A stretch of DNA of 64,000 bases from Rotaria socialis (Eukaryota > Rotifera > Eurotatoria > Philodinida > Philodinidae): assembly GCA_905331475.1 (NCBI GenBank), contig CAJNYU010003091.1, positions 23,113-87,112 on the forward strand, written 5' to 3'. A program made the translations under genes and the position numbers. Positions within the stretch are counted from its first letter, which is position 1, and each line of letters begins with the position of its first letter. A model generated the notes under the pieces. The model did no database searches. It had not been told where the DNA came from and worked only from the letters and a program-made list of their open reading frames with translations. Positions 27,101-36,640 of the stretch are shown piece by piece.

Positions 27101-30100
27101 ATCGACTAAGATTATATAAAAACTTGTCGTGCTTTTAGGTGTTGGGTCCGAAGGAATGGCCGGAGAAAAAAATTTACATGATGCTGATTTTATAATATCG
27201 TTATTCCGTTTCTGTCAGCTATTATGCGAAGGACATAATCTTGAATTTCAAAATTATCTTCGTTTACAAGCTGGAAGCAGTACGAATGTGAATATTATCA
27301 TTTGTACGGTTGATTATTTACTTCGTCTACAAGTAATAAATAGCGCTAATCAAGAAAAAAAAAACACCTTTTTGAGAGTGTTCTCTTTTTTATTATTTAG
27401 GAATCGATCATGGATTTCTATTGGCATTATTCTGGCAAAGAAACGGTTGATGCACATGGAAAAGAAAATCTCTGTCGAGCTATTAGTGTTGCTAAACAAG
27501 TTTTTAATACTTTGACGGAATATATTCAGGTTAGATATTTTATTGGAAAAAAATCATTGTCTTTCAAACGACATGACGAAGGTATACGCACTCAAGTCTT
27601 GTGCGTGCGTGTGACCAATTTGATAGGAGTAGCACCGTGCACGATATCCGATGTGAATAGATACCTTCTCAGATTCTCTGTATCACTTGAGAGTTTGTTG
27701 TGATGTAGATCTAATGATTTTGAGATTATTTAAAAAGAATAATTGCTGTTCTCTTGAATAAATAAGTTTATGTCTTGCGTAAAACAATTCTTCATGTTTT
27801 GTTTTCTTGAATGGCCGTATGTCTAAGTCGTTTTCATCGACAGGACTCGACTATTTCCTAGAAATCGATTACTTTCTATCCTATATGAGTAATCATCATC
27901 ATCTTCTTGTTTTTACATATTTTTTATCGTCTAGGGCCCATGTCCACAAAATCAATTGGCACTGGCAAACAGTCGTTTGTGGGATGCAATCGCTGGATTT
28001 CTCTATATTTTTGCACATTTACAAAGAAAACTATCTCAAGTAAAACGAACTTATAATCATAGTTATTTTTCACGATTACTTTCATCATTTAGGATCCAAC
28101 TCAAATTGAATTATTACGTGAACTAATGAAACTACAAAAAGATATGATTATTATGCTATTGTCTATGCTTGAAGGTATGTCGAAAAAGCGAATTCGTTTA
28201 ATAATATTTAATCTTTTTTTCTTCTTCATTGCCAACCAGGAAATGTTCTCAATGGACCAAGTGAGTTTTTTTTCTTTCTATTGTGAAAAACGTGACAGTC
28301 AATGTATTTATTTTAGTTGGTAAACAAATGGTTGACAGTTTAATTGAATCTCAAGTCAATGTTGAATTATTATTACAATTTTTCGATATATTCCTTAAGA
28401 TAAAAGATTTAACAACATCGGAAGCGTTTCAAGAATTCGATGCCAACAGAGATGGATTTATTTCACCGAAAGAATTTCGTCGAGCTATGGAAGCACAAAA
28501 AATCTATTCAAGGTAAAAAAATGAAATAGAAATACAAGCAAATAATTATTCACCATTTAATTTCTAGTCAAGATATGGATTATATCTTAAATTGTGTTGA
28601 TATAAATCAAGATGGAAAAATTGATTTTATCGAATTTACCGGACGCTTTCACAATCCCGCTCGAGATATTGGTTTTAATATGGCTGTTTTATTAACGAAT
28701 TTATCCGAACATATGCCACATGATCTACGTTTACTACGTTTAATGGATAAAGCTAAAAGTTTTCTATCGTACTTTCAAGATCATCTCGGTAGAATTGAAA
28801 TTAAAGGTGGCGCTGGTTATATTGAACGAGTCTATTTCGAAATCAATGAGTCTAACATTGAACAATGGAATAAACCACATATCAAAGTTTGTTTCATTAG
28901 AAATTAATTAGAGCGATCGTAGTTCAACTACTATTAAATTTTTATTTTAGGAATCGAAAAAAGCATTTTTACATTTAGTGGTTAACGAAGCAGATGATAA
29001 AGAAAAACTAGAACAATTTATTAACTTTTGTGAAGATACCATTTTTGAAGTAAGATTTTACAAATTTTCAAACGATGTTTAAACATGCCCTTCTATGATA
29101 TTCGAAAGAGAAAAAAATCCCAAACCAAAAAATCAACTTATAAATGAGTCCATAGGAGTTTTTGTTTTCAATAGAAATTCTCTCGAAAAAAATGAATAAT
29201 ATCATATCGTCTAATTTAGATGCAGCACGCCGTTGCTATCAGTGGCGAAGAAGACGACCAAACGAGTCACGGAGAGAGATCGTCGAGTTCTGAATCTAGT
29301 GCTGCTCAACAAACACCATCGCAACCTTTGAAAGTAGCTGCTTCATACGCATGGACGAGTATTAAATATCTATTTAATTTACTTCGTCCGGCAACACTTA
29401 CTGACGCTTATCATCGGGTTCGACAAATGACATTTAAAGATATGATTAGAAATCTATTTTTGCTACTTATCAAATGTATACAATTATTATTAGTCATGAT
29501 GGTTTGCATTTTCAAGTATGTAATCTAAAGCATGAACTGATTGCGCCAAAAAAATCTAAATATCGAATAGGCATCAGTAGGTGATCGCTGTTTTCAGAAA
29601 GTGACATAATAAACTTGAAGAACCAGAGCGTCGGAATGCTGGTTTTCAAAAATACAAATAGAAATTTTCATAGAAAACGAAGTTCATAGCTTCATAAAAC
29701 TAAAATCAATATTTTTTTTTTATAATAAAACAAACAAATGTCATGTTTATGTAATTAGAACAATAACATATTGTCTTTGGACTTTGATGGCGGAAGACGA
29801 ACCAAAAGAGGCATCAATACCGGAACGAACTTCTGTGCCATTACAAGCTAAGCGGCATGATTATCGTCTACGTATGCTTTAAATTCCGTCTTGAAGAAAA
29901 GTCGAATATAAATTCCTATTTTCTGTTTTTAGCTTCGATTAGTATGTCACCGAAAGGTTTTGCAGACAGTGAAGACTTAGTACCAGTGAGTGCTTTTGGA
30001 GTTGATATCAATCTAGATTCAGAACCAAAATATAGGTAAGCATGGAGCATTATTTCTTCTTTAAACTTTTGTATACGATCAACATCATTATAGAATGTCT

Positions 30101-33100
30101 TTAACTGCTGAACAAATCAGGCAACTTAGTTTGGATAGTACTCGATCATTAGATTCACAACACAAATCTTCACTTATGGCAAATGGGGATTCGGCTGTAA
30201 GCCAGTCTTTAACTACAACAACGGTTGCGGTGCCTTTTAAATCACAGACAACTACGGCAATCAATGGAATCGAAAAATTGAAAAGTGCACTTGAAGTACA
30301 TATATATTTTTCTTCGTTAATTTTTTACTCGAACATTAATTTATTTTTCTAAATCTATTTATAGGGAAATACTCAAGTTGAACATCAACAAAAGAGAATC
30401 TCAAGTACTGTCAATGGTATGGCAGCCGAAGAGGACGATTCCACTCCTGCAGCGCCACCAGCAGGAACAGATTTTGGAAAGAAAGCTCTTGTAAATATAC
30501 AAAACTTTATTAGATGCATTATACATATGATACGCTTAGAACCATCGAACTATGATTTAAGAAATCATCTTTTGAGATTGTATCTTGATAATTTCTCTTA
30601 CCAGAGGCTAATCTATTCGATTTAGGCTTTTTTTAACCTGCACACGAATCAAGTATTCCATAGCGGCTATGTTTACCAGCATTGCATCCTAGAACCCTTC
30701 TACTAAGCTATGAGCATCAGAAAAGTAGTATTTTGGTGACCTTAATTTGCCGAGAATTATAATTCTCTACTGTAATATTATATATATGTGATTATTTGTA
30801 AAATAGGCATTGATGGCAAGAAATTATCATACATTGAAACTTGTGGCTCTTTGTCTGGCTTTTCTAATCAATTTTCTTCTGTTATTTTATAAGGTGAAAT
30901 TGGTTTTCTATGTGATTGATAAATTAATGTGCATTTTGTTTTTCAGGCAATCCCAATAGCGACCGCATTTACTGATTCAGGGTCGCTCGAACAAATTGAA
31001 GATGGTGACGATGGTGACGATGATGACAATGAAATAATAGTTATGGATCCAAAGAACCATTATTTAATTTATTTACTGCGATTAGCTGCATTTTTACATT
31101 CATTATTTGCATTTCTAATGATGATTAGTTATTATAAATTAAAAGTAAAAATCAAGAAAATTCAACTCGTTTCTGTTTTCGTTATTACAATGACGGTTGT
31201 TTCTTTTTCAAATTCTAGGTACCATTAGTCATATTTAAACGAGAAAAAGAAATAGCTCGGAAATTAGAATTCGAAGGCGCGTGGTTAATCGATCAACCAA
31301 GTGAAAGTGGTTCGTGGATATTATCCTATTTATCACGTGAATGGCATAAACTTGTTATAAGTTCGAAATCATTTCCTGATTCTTATTGGGATAAATTCGT
31401 CAAGAAAAAAGTTCGAAATAAATATTCCGATCAATTTGATTATGACGAATTAACTCGATTTTTGGGCATGGAAAAAAATGATGCATCAGGAAAATTTGAA
31501 ATCGTCAAACCAATTGAAACTGGTCTATGGGCAAAGTATATAAAGCATAAAAACTAATGAGCAATCACTTATATTCTATTAATTTAGAATTAAATCTATT
31601 GATATGCGTTATCAAGTTTGGAAATGGGGTGTTATTTTTACCGATAATGTAAGTTATGAGCACATAAACTAGAGAAAATAATTTCATGTAACTAACGAAA
31701 ACGCTCTTAATTGAAAGAGGAATCTTTATGCATGGCAAATCATGTAGCGTACCTATCAGAGGTCCCAATGGGCGGAACGTTTTTCGGAAATTACTGTGAG
31801 AGAAGGACAGGTCGAAACATTTTGTCGACAAGATTCGACGAGATTATTGCTGTATTTTTTCATTGAAACGATATATTTTGACGTAAGAAGTTTCTATCAC
31901 TACACCTGCTAGAGTTATTTTTCAAAACATTTTCGACCTCTGATGCAGTACGAATTGTCCAAACCTAAAAATAGATATACATAAAATCTGATGAAACGCT
32001 GAAAAATTCTAATTGTCTTTATATGTTTATGTTTTAGTCATTTCTCTACGTATTCTTCTACTTTTTATTTTCTGTCGTTGGTAATTTTGCATTTTTTGTC
32101 TATGCAATTCATTTACTTGATGTTGCAATAAGTATAAAATCGTTGAGTACAATATTAAAATCGATAACACACAATGGCCGACAAGTAAATATCGATTGCA
32201 TCATTTTTTTCAAGAATAATTTTCTCATATTTTAGTTAATGTTAACAATCATGTTAATGACTGTTGTCGTTTATCTTTATACAGTGGTTGCATTTAATTT
32301 TTTTCGTAAATTTTATACGAAAGAAGAAGATGAAGAACGAGAAGAAAACTGCAAAGATATGCTTACTGTAAGTTTCAAAAACAAAAACAAGCAGAAAAAT
32401 GCATTATTTTCATTTCTGAACAAAATTAGTTGATACCTTTGAAATAGTTCGTTTGTGCGGCATGTAACATAAAACATATTTTCAATATTTTAGCGGTAGA
32501 TTAGTCACGTAGAGACGATTTATTCTCTTATATAATTATATATACGCTGAAAATATTATAAACAATAGTATCACATCGTAATAACTATTTCTACTTGATT
32601 CTAGTGTTTTAAATTTCATCTTTATTCGGGTATTCGAGCTGGTGGAGGTATTGGTGATGAACTCGAATCACCTAATGGTGATCCACTGGAACTATTTCGA
32701 ATTATTTTTGATATAACATTCTTCTTCTTTATCATTGTTATACTTCTTGCTATTATTCAAGGTAAGATTGAATAGGCAAAAACAATGAATTTCTTTTTGG
32801 TACATATTGGAATGAAATTTTAGGTTTGATTATTGATGCATTTGGTGATCTACGTGAACAACTTGAATCAGTTAAAGAAACACTTGAAGTGATGCATAGC
32901 GATTTACATTTTTGTTTTTTATTATTTCATATTTTGATTTTTAGTCAAAATGTTTTATTTGCGGCATTGGTCAAGATTATTTTGATAAAGAACCACATGG
33001 ATTTGAAGTAAGAATCACTGTTGTATAGCTATGTTAAAATAGCAGCAACGTCGATTTTTTTTTCTATTTCTTTCAGACTCATACACAAGCAGAACATAAT

Positions 33101-33348
33101 TTTGCAAATTACATGTTCTTTTTAACACATCTTCTTAATAAACCTGATACAGAACATACGGGACAAGTGCGTTCTTCTTGCTATTTAATAAAACAGTTTT
33201 TTTGTTTGACCTATCTATCATTTTATTTAAATAGGAGAGTTATGTTTGGGAAATGTATCAGAGTCGTAAGTGGGATTTTTTCCCTATTGGTGATTGTTTT
33301 CGACGTCAATACGAAGGAGGTGGTAGTGGAACAACAGCGGAGAGTTAA
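4931..33348 (+). CDS. RyR: Ryanodine receptor (intracellular calcium-release channel), complete 96-exon gene
   Basis: Encodes the homotetrameric channel that releases Ca2+ from the endoplasmic/sarcoplasmic reticulum in response to Ca2+ or to coupling with voltage sensors. The coding exons, joined by hand, keep phase throughout and sum to 15,399 nt including TAA, giving 5,132 residues; fly and mammalian RyRs are about 5,000-5,100. The start at 4931 is chosen because an in-frame TAG lies two codons upstream (4925-4927) and the first residues (DDIQFIRT, then EDHICLSC) match RyR N-termini. The stop is at 33346-33348 after [13 protein letters not shown]. All introns read GT-AG except one GC-AG intron at 25554-25612. 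I saw no frameshift or internal stop. Exon coordinates are given in the block entries below. Candidate polyadenylation signals follow at 33488 and 33576. Splice sites were read by eye, so single boundaries may be off by a few nucleotides. Confidence 0.96.
6763..7090 (-). repeat. Dispersed repeat, copy 1 (in RyR intron 8)
   Basis: Read on the minus strand, this matches 15900-16210 over about 320 bp. Shared blocks: the hairpin GTGTACTC...GAGTACAC at its start, a GTGTGTYCG/CCGG segment, CACGATAAC, GATGAAATTTT-like text, TCGAAGATGA, GGTTGAGTTATCGAAAAAAT, CAGACCATCCCTGA and ATTATTCACAACATATATAA. It contains a run of 15 Cs at about 6856-6870 (Gs in element orientation), absent from copy 2. No coding capacity. 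The rest of the 1.55-kb intron (6116-7669) shows nothing else I recognise. Confidence 0.75.
7670..9283 (+). other. RyR: RyR exons 9-16: MIR domain and first RIH (RYDR_ITPR) domain
   Basis: Exons: 7670-7741, 7801-7892, 7954-8027, 8086-8250, 8306-8433, 8498-8675, 8744-9050, 9112-9283 (residues about 252-648). Landmarks: [15 protein letters not shown] and [10 protein letters not shown] of the MIR fold, [22 protein letters not shown], then the armadillo-like RIH helices with [15 protein letters not shown] and [15 protein letters not shown] motifs, [25 protein letters not shown]. Exon 13 ends in phase 2 (ga/t) and exon 15 in phase 1, both matched by the next exon. Conservation is high enough to leave no doubt about the frame. 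Confidence 0.94.
9284..9897. other. Long RyR intron 16
   Basis: 614-nt intron. It holds short imperfect repeats of a CCTG..ACGG..TGTGACGG motif (9620-9705) and a stretch at 9550-9600 resembling 1670-1720. No gene. Confidence 0.6.
9898..10500 (+). other. RyR: RyR exons 17-18 (part): SPRY1 domain
   Basis: Exon 17 is 9898-10329 and exon 18 is 10387-10702. SPRY1 starts with [20 protein letters not shown] and runs through [43 protein letters not shown] and FYPAISLSS, then [11 protein letters not shown] after the intron at 10330-10386. In RyRs this beta-sandwich sits in the N-terminal solenoid region and contributes to contacts with FK506-binding protein in vertebrates. Residues about 648-800. Confidence 0.94.
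10560..11815 (+). other. RyR: RyR repeats 1 and 2
   Basis: Covers the end of exon 18 (10387-10702), exon 19 (10758-11105) and the start of exon 20 (11679-12358). Repeat 1 reads [20 protein letters not shown] then NGWRF, and after the intron [14 protein letters not shown] and [10 protein letters not shown]. Repeat 2 reads [37 protein letters not shown], and after the intron [10 protein letters not shown] and [10 protein letters not shown]. These RyR domains (Pfam RyR) occur as two pairs in the protein; the second pair is encoded at 21140-22355. The 573-nt intron 11106-11678 interrupts repeat 2. Confidence 0.93.
11106..11678. other. Long RyR intron 19
   Basis: 573 nt, AT-rich. The first 100 nt remain open in the RyR frame up to a stop near 11204, but the following exon joins in phase at 11679 and restores the conserved sequence. 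No other content seen. Confidence 0.7.
11820..12527 (+). other. RyR: RyR exons 20-21: SPRY2 domain
   Basis: Within exon 20 (11679-12358) and exon 21 (12423-12527). Landmarks: [86 protein letters not shown] and [10 protein letters not shown]. This is the second SPRY module, residues about 1075-1270. The junction of exons 20 and 21 splits the valine codon of VNM (phase 2). The next intron (12528-13365) is 838 nt. Confidence 0.94.
12528..13365. other. Long RyR intron 21
   Basis: 838 nt. No repeat, RNA or coding signal recognised. Confidence 0.6.
13366..15031 (+). other. RyR: RyR exons 22-25: SPRY3 domain with a low-complexity insertion
   Basis: Exons: 13366-13485, 13543-14407, 14688-14774, 14836-15031. 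Exon 23 (865 nt) is the longest of the gene. It begins with the conserved [17 protein letters not shown] / [16 protein letters not shown] region, then has about 118 residues (13640-13990, residues about 1347-1464) rich in Ser, Thr, Gln, Asn, Pro and Lys. SPRY3 core follows: [60 protein letters not shown], then [11 protein letters not shown] and [20 protein letters not shown]. The insertion sits where vertebrate isoforms also differ most, and its exact length is likely species-specific. Confidence 0.92.
15095..18503 (+). other. RyR: RyR exons 26-39: junctional/bridging solenoid with second RIH domain
   Basis: Exons: 15095-15176, 15232-15353, 15412-15487, 15558-15728, 16469-16624, 16692-16738, 16801-17021, 17074-17172, 17230-17361, 17433-17595, 17652-17776, 17916-18064, 18120-18321, 18374-18503. 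The chain is a long helical solenoid. Landmarks: [64 protein letters not shown] exon 32, [20 protein letters not shown]. The second RYDR_ITPR domain spans about 17652-18503, with [65 protein letters not shown] and [20 protein letters not shown]. Exon 31 is only 47 nt. Exon 34 uses the weak donor GTCGGT. The intron 15729-16468 carries a dispersed repeat. Confidence 0.92.
15900..16210 (+). repeat. Dispersed repeat, copy 2 (in RyR intron 29)
   Basis: Second copy of the element at 6763-7090, in the opposite orientation. It starts with the hairpin GTGTACTCAAAAAGTGAGTA at about 15916 and ends at the ATATATAAATCGACT segment. It accounts for about half of the 740-nt intron 15729-16468. The rest of that intron shows nothing. 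Confidence 0.75.
18561..21083 (+). other. RyR: RyR exons 40-48: conserved central helical region
   Basis: Exons: 18561-18762, 18812-18849, 18907-19138, 19371-19603, 19655-19812, 19870-20090, 20146-20236, 20295-20411, 21038-21083. Landmarks: [135 protein letters not shown]. This is one of the strongest-conserved parts of RyR and carries sites of disease mutations in vertebrates (family knowledge). Exon 41 is 38 nt. Exon 42 ends ta|gtacg, and the TAG there is split by splicing and is not a stop. Confidence 0.93.
20412..21037. other. Long RyR intron 47 with a CCGG-rich segment
   Basis: 626 nt. Its first part (20450-20510) is rich in CCGGTA/CCGCGGTA/CCGGCGG motifs and its later part has ACCGGCGG and CCGGTTTG (20812-20835). 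This contrasts with the AT-rich background and suggests a degraded inserted element, but I could not define ends. Confidence 0.35.
21140..22355 (+). other. RyR: RyR exons 49-55: RyR repeats 3 and 4
   Basis: Exons: 21140-21263, 21327-21405, 21453-21542, 21609-21740, 21803-21874, 22100-22175, 22232-22355. Repeat 3 shows [27 protein letters not shown] and [10 protein letters not shown], then LKPYKSL. Repeat 4 shows [44 protein letters not shown] and LSIFGYRVV. In vertebrate channels this pair forms the clamp carrying regulatory phosphorylation sites; the loop between the repeats here ([20 protein letters not shown] region) differs from vertebrates, so conservation of those sites cannot be claimed. 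Confidence 0.92.
22407..26570 (+). other. RyR: RyR exons 56-69: core solenoid
   Basis: Exons: 22407-22629, 22690-22919, 22981-23219, 23342-23423, 23483-23899, 23962-24077, 24437-24615, 24674-24832, 24884-25162, 25370-25435, 25494-25553, 25613-25966, 26019-26228, 26511-26570. Landmarks: [94 protein letters not shown]-type exon 63, [71 protein letters not shown]. The last acidic motif matches the DEEDDDGEEEVKSF region of vertebrate RyR. The intron between exons 66 and 67 has a GC donor. Confidence 0.92.
24078..24436. other. RyR intron 61
   Basis: 359 nt, nothing recognised. Other RyR introns above 300 nt with nothing recognised are 27530-27934, 30491-30806 and 31649-32037. Confidence 0.6.
26669..28512 (+). 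other. RyR: RyR exons 70-78: RIH-associated domain region
   Basis: Exons: 26669-26768, 26820-26899, 26958-27084, 27139-27332, 27401-27529, 27935-28039, 28093-28174, 28240-28260, 28317-28512. Landmarks: [167 protein letters not shown]. Exon 77 is a 21-nt microexon coding for GNVLNGP plus one base, bounded by a CAG acceptor and a GTGAG donor. The domain links the cytosolic shell to the EF-hand and pore. Confidence 0.93.
28439..28634 (+). other. RyR: RyR EF-hand pair with two canonical Ca2+ loops
   Basis: Loop 1 is at 28439-28474 ([12 protein letters not shown], residues 4213-4224, exon 78). Loop 2 is at 28599-28634 ([12 protein letters not shown], residues 4248-4259, exon 79, 28568-28886). Both have Asp at position 1, Asn at 3, Asp at 5, Gly at 6, a hydrophobic residue at 8 and Glu at 12, the full consensus for Ca2+ coordination. 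The 35-residue spacing between loops equals that of vertebrate RyR1. In mammalian RyR1 the corresponding loops are partly degenerate (from memory of that sequence), so stronger Ca2+ binding here is an inference. Confidence 0.93.
28568..30490 (+). other. RyR: RyR exons 79-85: U-motif, first membrane segment and variable cytosolic linker
   Basis: Exons: 28568-28886, 28951-29049, 29220-29515, 29759-29871, 29933-30035, 30094-30295, 30365-30490. After the EF-hands come the conserved [40 protein letters not shown] and [15 protein letters not shown] Ser/Glu-rich stretch ([19 protein letters not shown]) precedes a conserved [11 protein letters not shown] and a hydrophobic segment [10 protein letters not shown] continuing across the intron into ITYCLWTLM. 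The following part (29780-30490) is low in conservation, with a Ser/Thr-rich stretch and KPKYR-type charged patches. That is expected, since the equivalent vertebrate linker is the divergent region before S2. Confidence 0.9.
30807..33348 (+). other. RyR: RyR exons 86-96: transmembrane bundle, pore and C-terminal zinc domain
   Basis: Exons: 30807-30893, 30947-31144, 31219-31535, 31588-31648, 32038-32184, 32236-32367, 32605-32761, 32824-32888, 32945-33007, 33077-33166, 33235-33348. Segments seen: [108 protein letters not shown]. The selectivity filter GGGIGDE is at 32641-32661 (residues 4983-4989), followed by the inner helix [20 protein letters not shown] and [13 protein letters not shown]. 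The C-terminal zinc site keeps Cys5047, Cys5050, His5067 and His5072 with the same spacing as vertebrate RyR. Nothing suggests loss of channel function. Confidence 0.95.
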
Positions 33349-33600
33349 ACAAGATTTTTCTAGTCTTGTTTCTTTCATCGGTGATTGATTTAATGAATTT
33401 TTCACTTTATTTAGGTATCTTTTTTTGTTGCATTAATGCAAAACGTTCTATTCACAATTTGTATGGAGTTATTTTTTCCTTTTTTTAAATAAATTTTTCA
33501 ATCGCTTTGAGTGTGATGAAAAAGAAAAGTTTCAGTTTGTTGATTAGAAAAAGTCTGAATGATAAACTTAATTTTAATAAAAAGAAAATTCGAATATTGA
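33349..33600 (+). terminator. RyR 3' untranslated region with candidate polyadenylation signals
   Basis: AATAAA occurs at 33488-33493 and again at 33576-33581, 140 and 228 nt after the stop codon, in a T-rich context. Either could set the mRNA end. No transcript evidence is available here. Confidence 0.45.
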
Positions 33601-35565
33601 ACAATATCATGTATGAAATTTCGAAAATTTTCCCTTTTCGAACTATTATCATTTCAACAACAACAACGATTTGATGCTTCAGATTTCTACTTGGATTTCA
33701 TGCTTTGGACTCTAAAATTCTGAAAGTCTCGGAAGAAATGTTATGGAAACTTGATTTGTAGCTTTAAGATGGAACGTATCATACCAAATCTTTAGCCCAT
33801 ATCAGAAAGATGATGAATTTGACGAGTAAAGAAAAGTTGCCACTCACTAGAACAGAATCTATCATAGATGAAACTAGTAGGTCGACCAGTTCTACTCTTT
33901 CCACCTATGCAATCCACTTGTCGTCTCTAGACAATTATACATCTATGATAATTCTTTACGATTGAGGAAGGTTTTAGGTATTATTTCAATAAGGTTCTCT
34001 TGGATTTATTTTGATTTTAATATGTAAAATATATTTAATATCAATTTTACCCGCTTCGTCTACAAAGAAAATGTGACTTTTCCTGTGAACGGAGATTGGT
34101 TTTGAAAATAATTATTCCAAATTTGCCATCATTGAATAAAAACTCAGTCTTTTGCTATAACTATCTCTTCAGTTCATACAGTAGATTACAGAAAATCTGT
34201 TTCACTTGAGAAGAATAAATCCATTTAGCAGTATTTCGCTCCAAGTGTACTATAATTTTTTTTTATGAATGTGACACAACCGACAGGAGGCAATATATAT
34301 CTTTCTTTTGTATAGATTAAAACATTGTTTTCAATATTACATATATATATATATATATATGTTATTTTTATAAATCTAACATGGATGTTTATGACTTACG
34401 ATAAAATATAATAGAAGCTATCAACGGCGGCGGAACGATTTCAATCTAGGGGAGGCTCAAAAGTTTTTTCAGAGGATGAGGATTATGAGAGGTGAAATTA
34501 AAATTTTTTCAGAGGGTGTGGTTCTGTCTTATTCTACGCCCACACTCTCACCCTCAAGATTATGACTTCAGAATCATAAGACCGGTAGGATCATCGCATA
34601 ATAATTTCATTGAGTAGGTTGCAACAGTGCCCGAACGTGGAACAGAATTATAAATTTTCCAATGCAATACAGGGAAACAATTTCTCAACAGGCATAATAC
34701 AACTGAATTTTATATTTGAAGAAAAACCTCGTTTAATTGGATTCCATTGTCTCGATTGGAGAGATACTTCATTGAAATAAAATAATTCTTTGTTTTCTCT
34801 ACTAAAAAGGAGAGTCATACGCTTAGCGAGCAAATTTCGTACGTTTGTATGTTCCTACGTCCGTAAAATAGAAAAGCAGATGCACAAAATTAACTAAATT
34901 CTCACAATATATCCAGGAATAAGTTTGACCGAAGGTTTTCGGAGTCGAGGAACTCGAATCTTGCATCAGGTTTTCGGAACTTCCTAGGGGATTTTTCTGT
35001 AAACAAAGATTATTGTTCTGAGATCCATAACAGTTTGAAGAGAAGAGCTCTCTGTCAAAATGAAACAAAGGGATCAGCAAGTGAAAAGCCCCTTAAAAGT
35101 ATTTATAGTTGGCAGAAGGATATTTCAATGATTAGGATCCGTAATTAATCAACTTTTTGATTCCAGACAAAATAACTGGCTTAAGTTAGGTGTGTAATTA
35201 ATCCTTTGTGATTTTCTTAGTTCGAACTAGTATACGATGAATTGACGAAATTCAGCTATTTAGATTTTCGGTTAATGACTTTGCGTAATGCACTCTCGCA
35301 AAAGTGTGCGCCTCAAGGTGCGACTCGATGATGCTGATCCTGATAGGTATATTATGCGTATATTTAAGGTATTATTAGTAATAAAAAATAGCAATCTTTT
35401 TTACACTTTGGTTTTTGGGGAAACGGCCAGCCGTGAGTGGCGCCCCATAGAAGCGCTGACGAACGGCTAGTCGCTCACCTGCCTATTTTGTTATTTCATT
35501 AATTTAGAAAACCTTAGCATAAATCAAGCTTGCTCTGTTGAAACATTATGCTCTCTTCATTACGA
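33601..35565. other. Intergenic DNA, no supported gene
   Basis: AT-rich with an (AT)n microsatellite at about 34340-34362. A segment at 34430-34560 contains two similar TTTTTTCAGAGG copies and a CCCACACTCTCACCCTCAAG motif. Short open frames on both strands have no recognisable family. Confidence 0.5.
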
Positions 35566-35618
35566 AATTCACGTTACAAGATAGAGGTTACAAAGTGTTC
35601 AAATAATTTTATTGTACA

Positions 35619-36485
35619 TACTGTATATGCCGCGCAGAAGTTACAATTTTTGCCGAAGTTACTTTGCAATATTTTTTTAAGCATCCTTCATCAAAAAGTG
35701 AACAACTAAACAATATTCATAAATATATGTACAAAGTATTTATTGTGAATAATTTACAAATCATTTAAAAATAAGGAACTGTATTGAATTATCTCGTTGA
35801 GTTTCCTACTTATTTAGAGTACTTCAAATGTTCCATAGTACTGATACGGGCAAAAAAATTATGATATTATCAGTGATAAATTTAAATTAATAACACGTAA
35901 AAATTGACTCTTTCGTGACTAGGTGTTAGGCTTTTCATATATATATATATACTCAACTAAAGACAAGCCGGGCATGAGTCAATCTACACATGACTGTGGC
36001 ATTGTATTGGTAATTATATTCAATTTTAATAACGTGTTTACGCCGTAAAGCTAACTATCAGATACGAAATGAAAGACAAATATAATTAAATGATCAGATT
36101 ATGGATCATGGATAATTTCCATCGATTTAAAAGAAGGCTGTAAATTGACGAAAGCAAAAGTATATTCAAATAATTTCTATGACAGAGTATAATACACACA
36201 GTCTCACAAGTATAAATTTGAAATATGATTGCTACACCTGCATGATCACCTGTGGCTCACATGTTAAGTACTCTAAATGTGTAGGAAACTCAACGAGATA
36301 AATCAATAAAGTTCCTTATTTTTAAATGATTCGTAAATTATTCACAATAGATATTTTATACATATATTCATGAATATTTTTTACTTCAAAAACAGAAATT
36401 TCCCTATATGATTCAAGATGCTTAAAACAATATTGCAAAGTAACTTCGACAAAAAGTGTAACTTAGGCACGACGAATACATGTCA
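35619..36485. repeat. Large inverted repeat (foldback element), arms about 215-225 bp
   Basis: Left arm 35619-35833 is the approximate reverse complement of right arm 36258-36485, with about 425 bp between. Matching blocks include AGTACTCTAAAT, GGAAACTCAACGAGATAA, GTTCCTTATTTTTAAATGAT, GTAAATTATTCACAATA and ATATTGCAAAGTAACTTCG. No open frame spans it. Probably a miniature or foldback transposon. Confidence 0.75.
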
Positions 36486-36640
36486 TCATATCTCTACTAG
36501 CCAGTTTTTGTCAACAAATCCTCTTCATATAAGTTTTGTTAAGACGTATCTTCCGATGACAGGAAATGGCAAAATATTGTTAAGCTATGAAATTCTCTCT
36601 AAAAGAGAAATATCCCAGAGAATATCGCAATTATCGATGT
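36475..36640 (+). repeat. Direct repeat, copy I (about 160 bp)
   Basis: Matches 37495-37650 almost perfectly, including TAAGACGTATCTTCCGATGA, CAGGAAATGGCAAAATATTG and TCTCTCTAAAAGAGAAATAT. It lies directly outside the right arm of the inverted repeat. The region outside the left arm (35566-35630) likewise matches 37312-37378, so 37312-37650 looks like a second copy of the same unit lacking the inverted repeat. Confidence 0.8.

Noticed and set aside
34338..34362. (AT)n microsatellite
   Set aside because: Ordinary simple repeat; no associated feature.
34823..35080. 85-codon minus-strand frame
   Set aside because: No motif, no splice consistency with neighbours, AT-rich chance frame.
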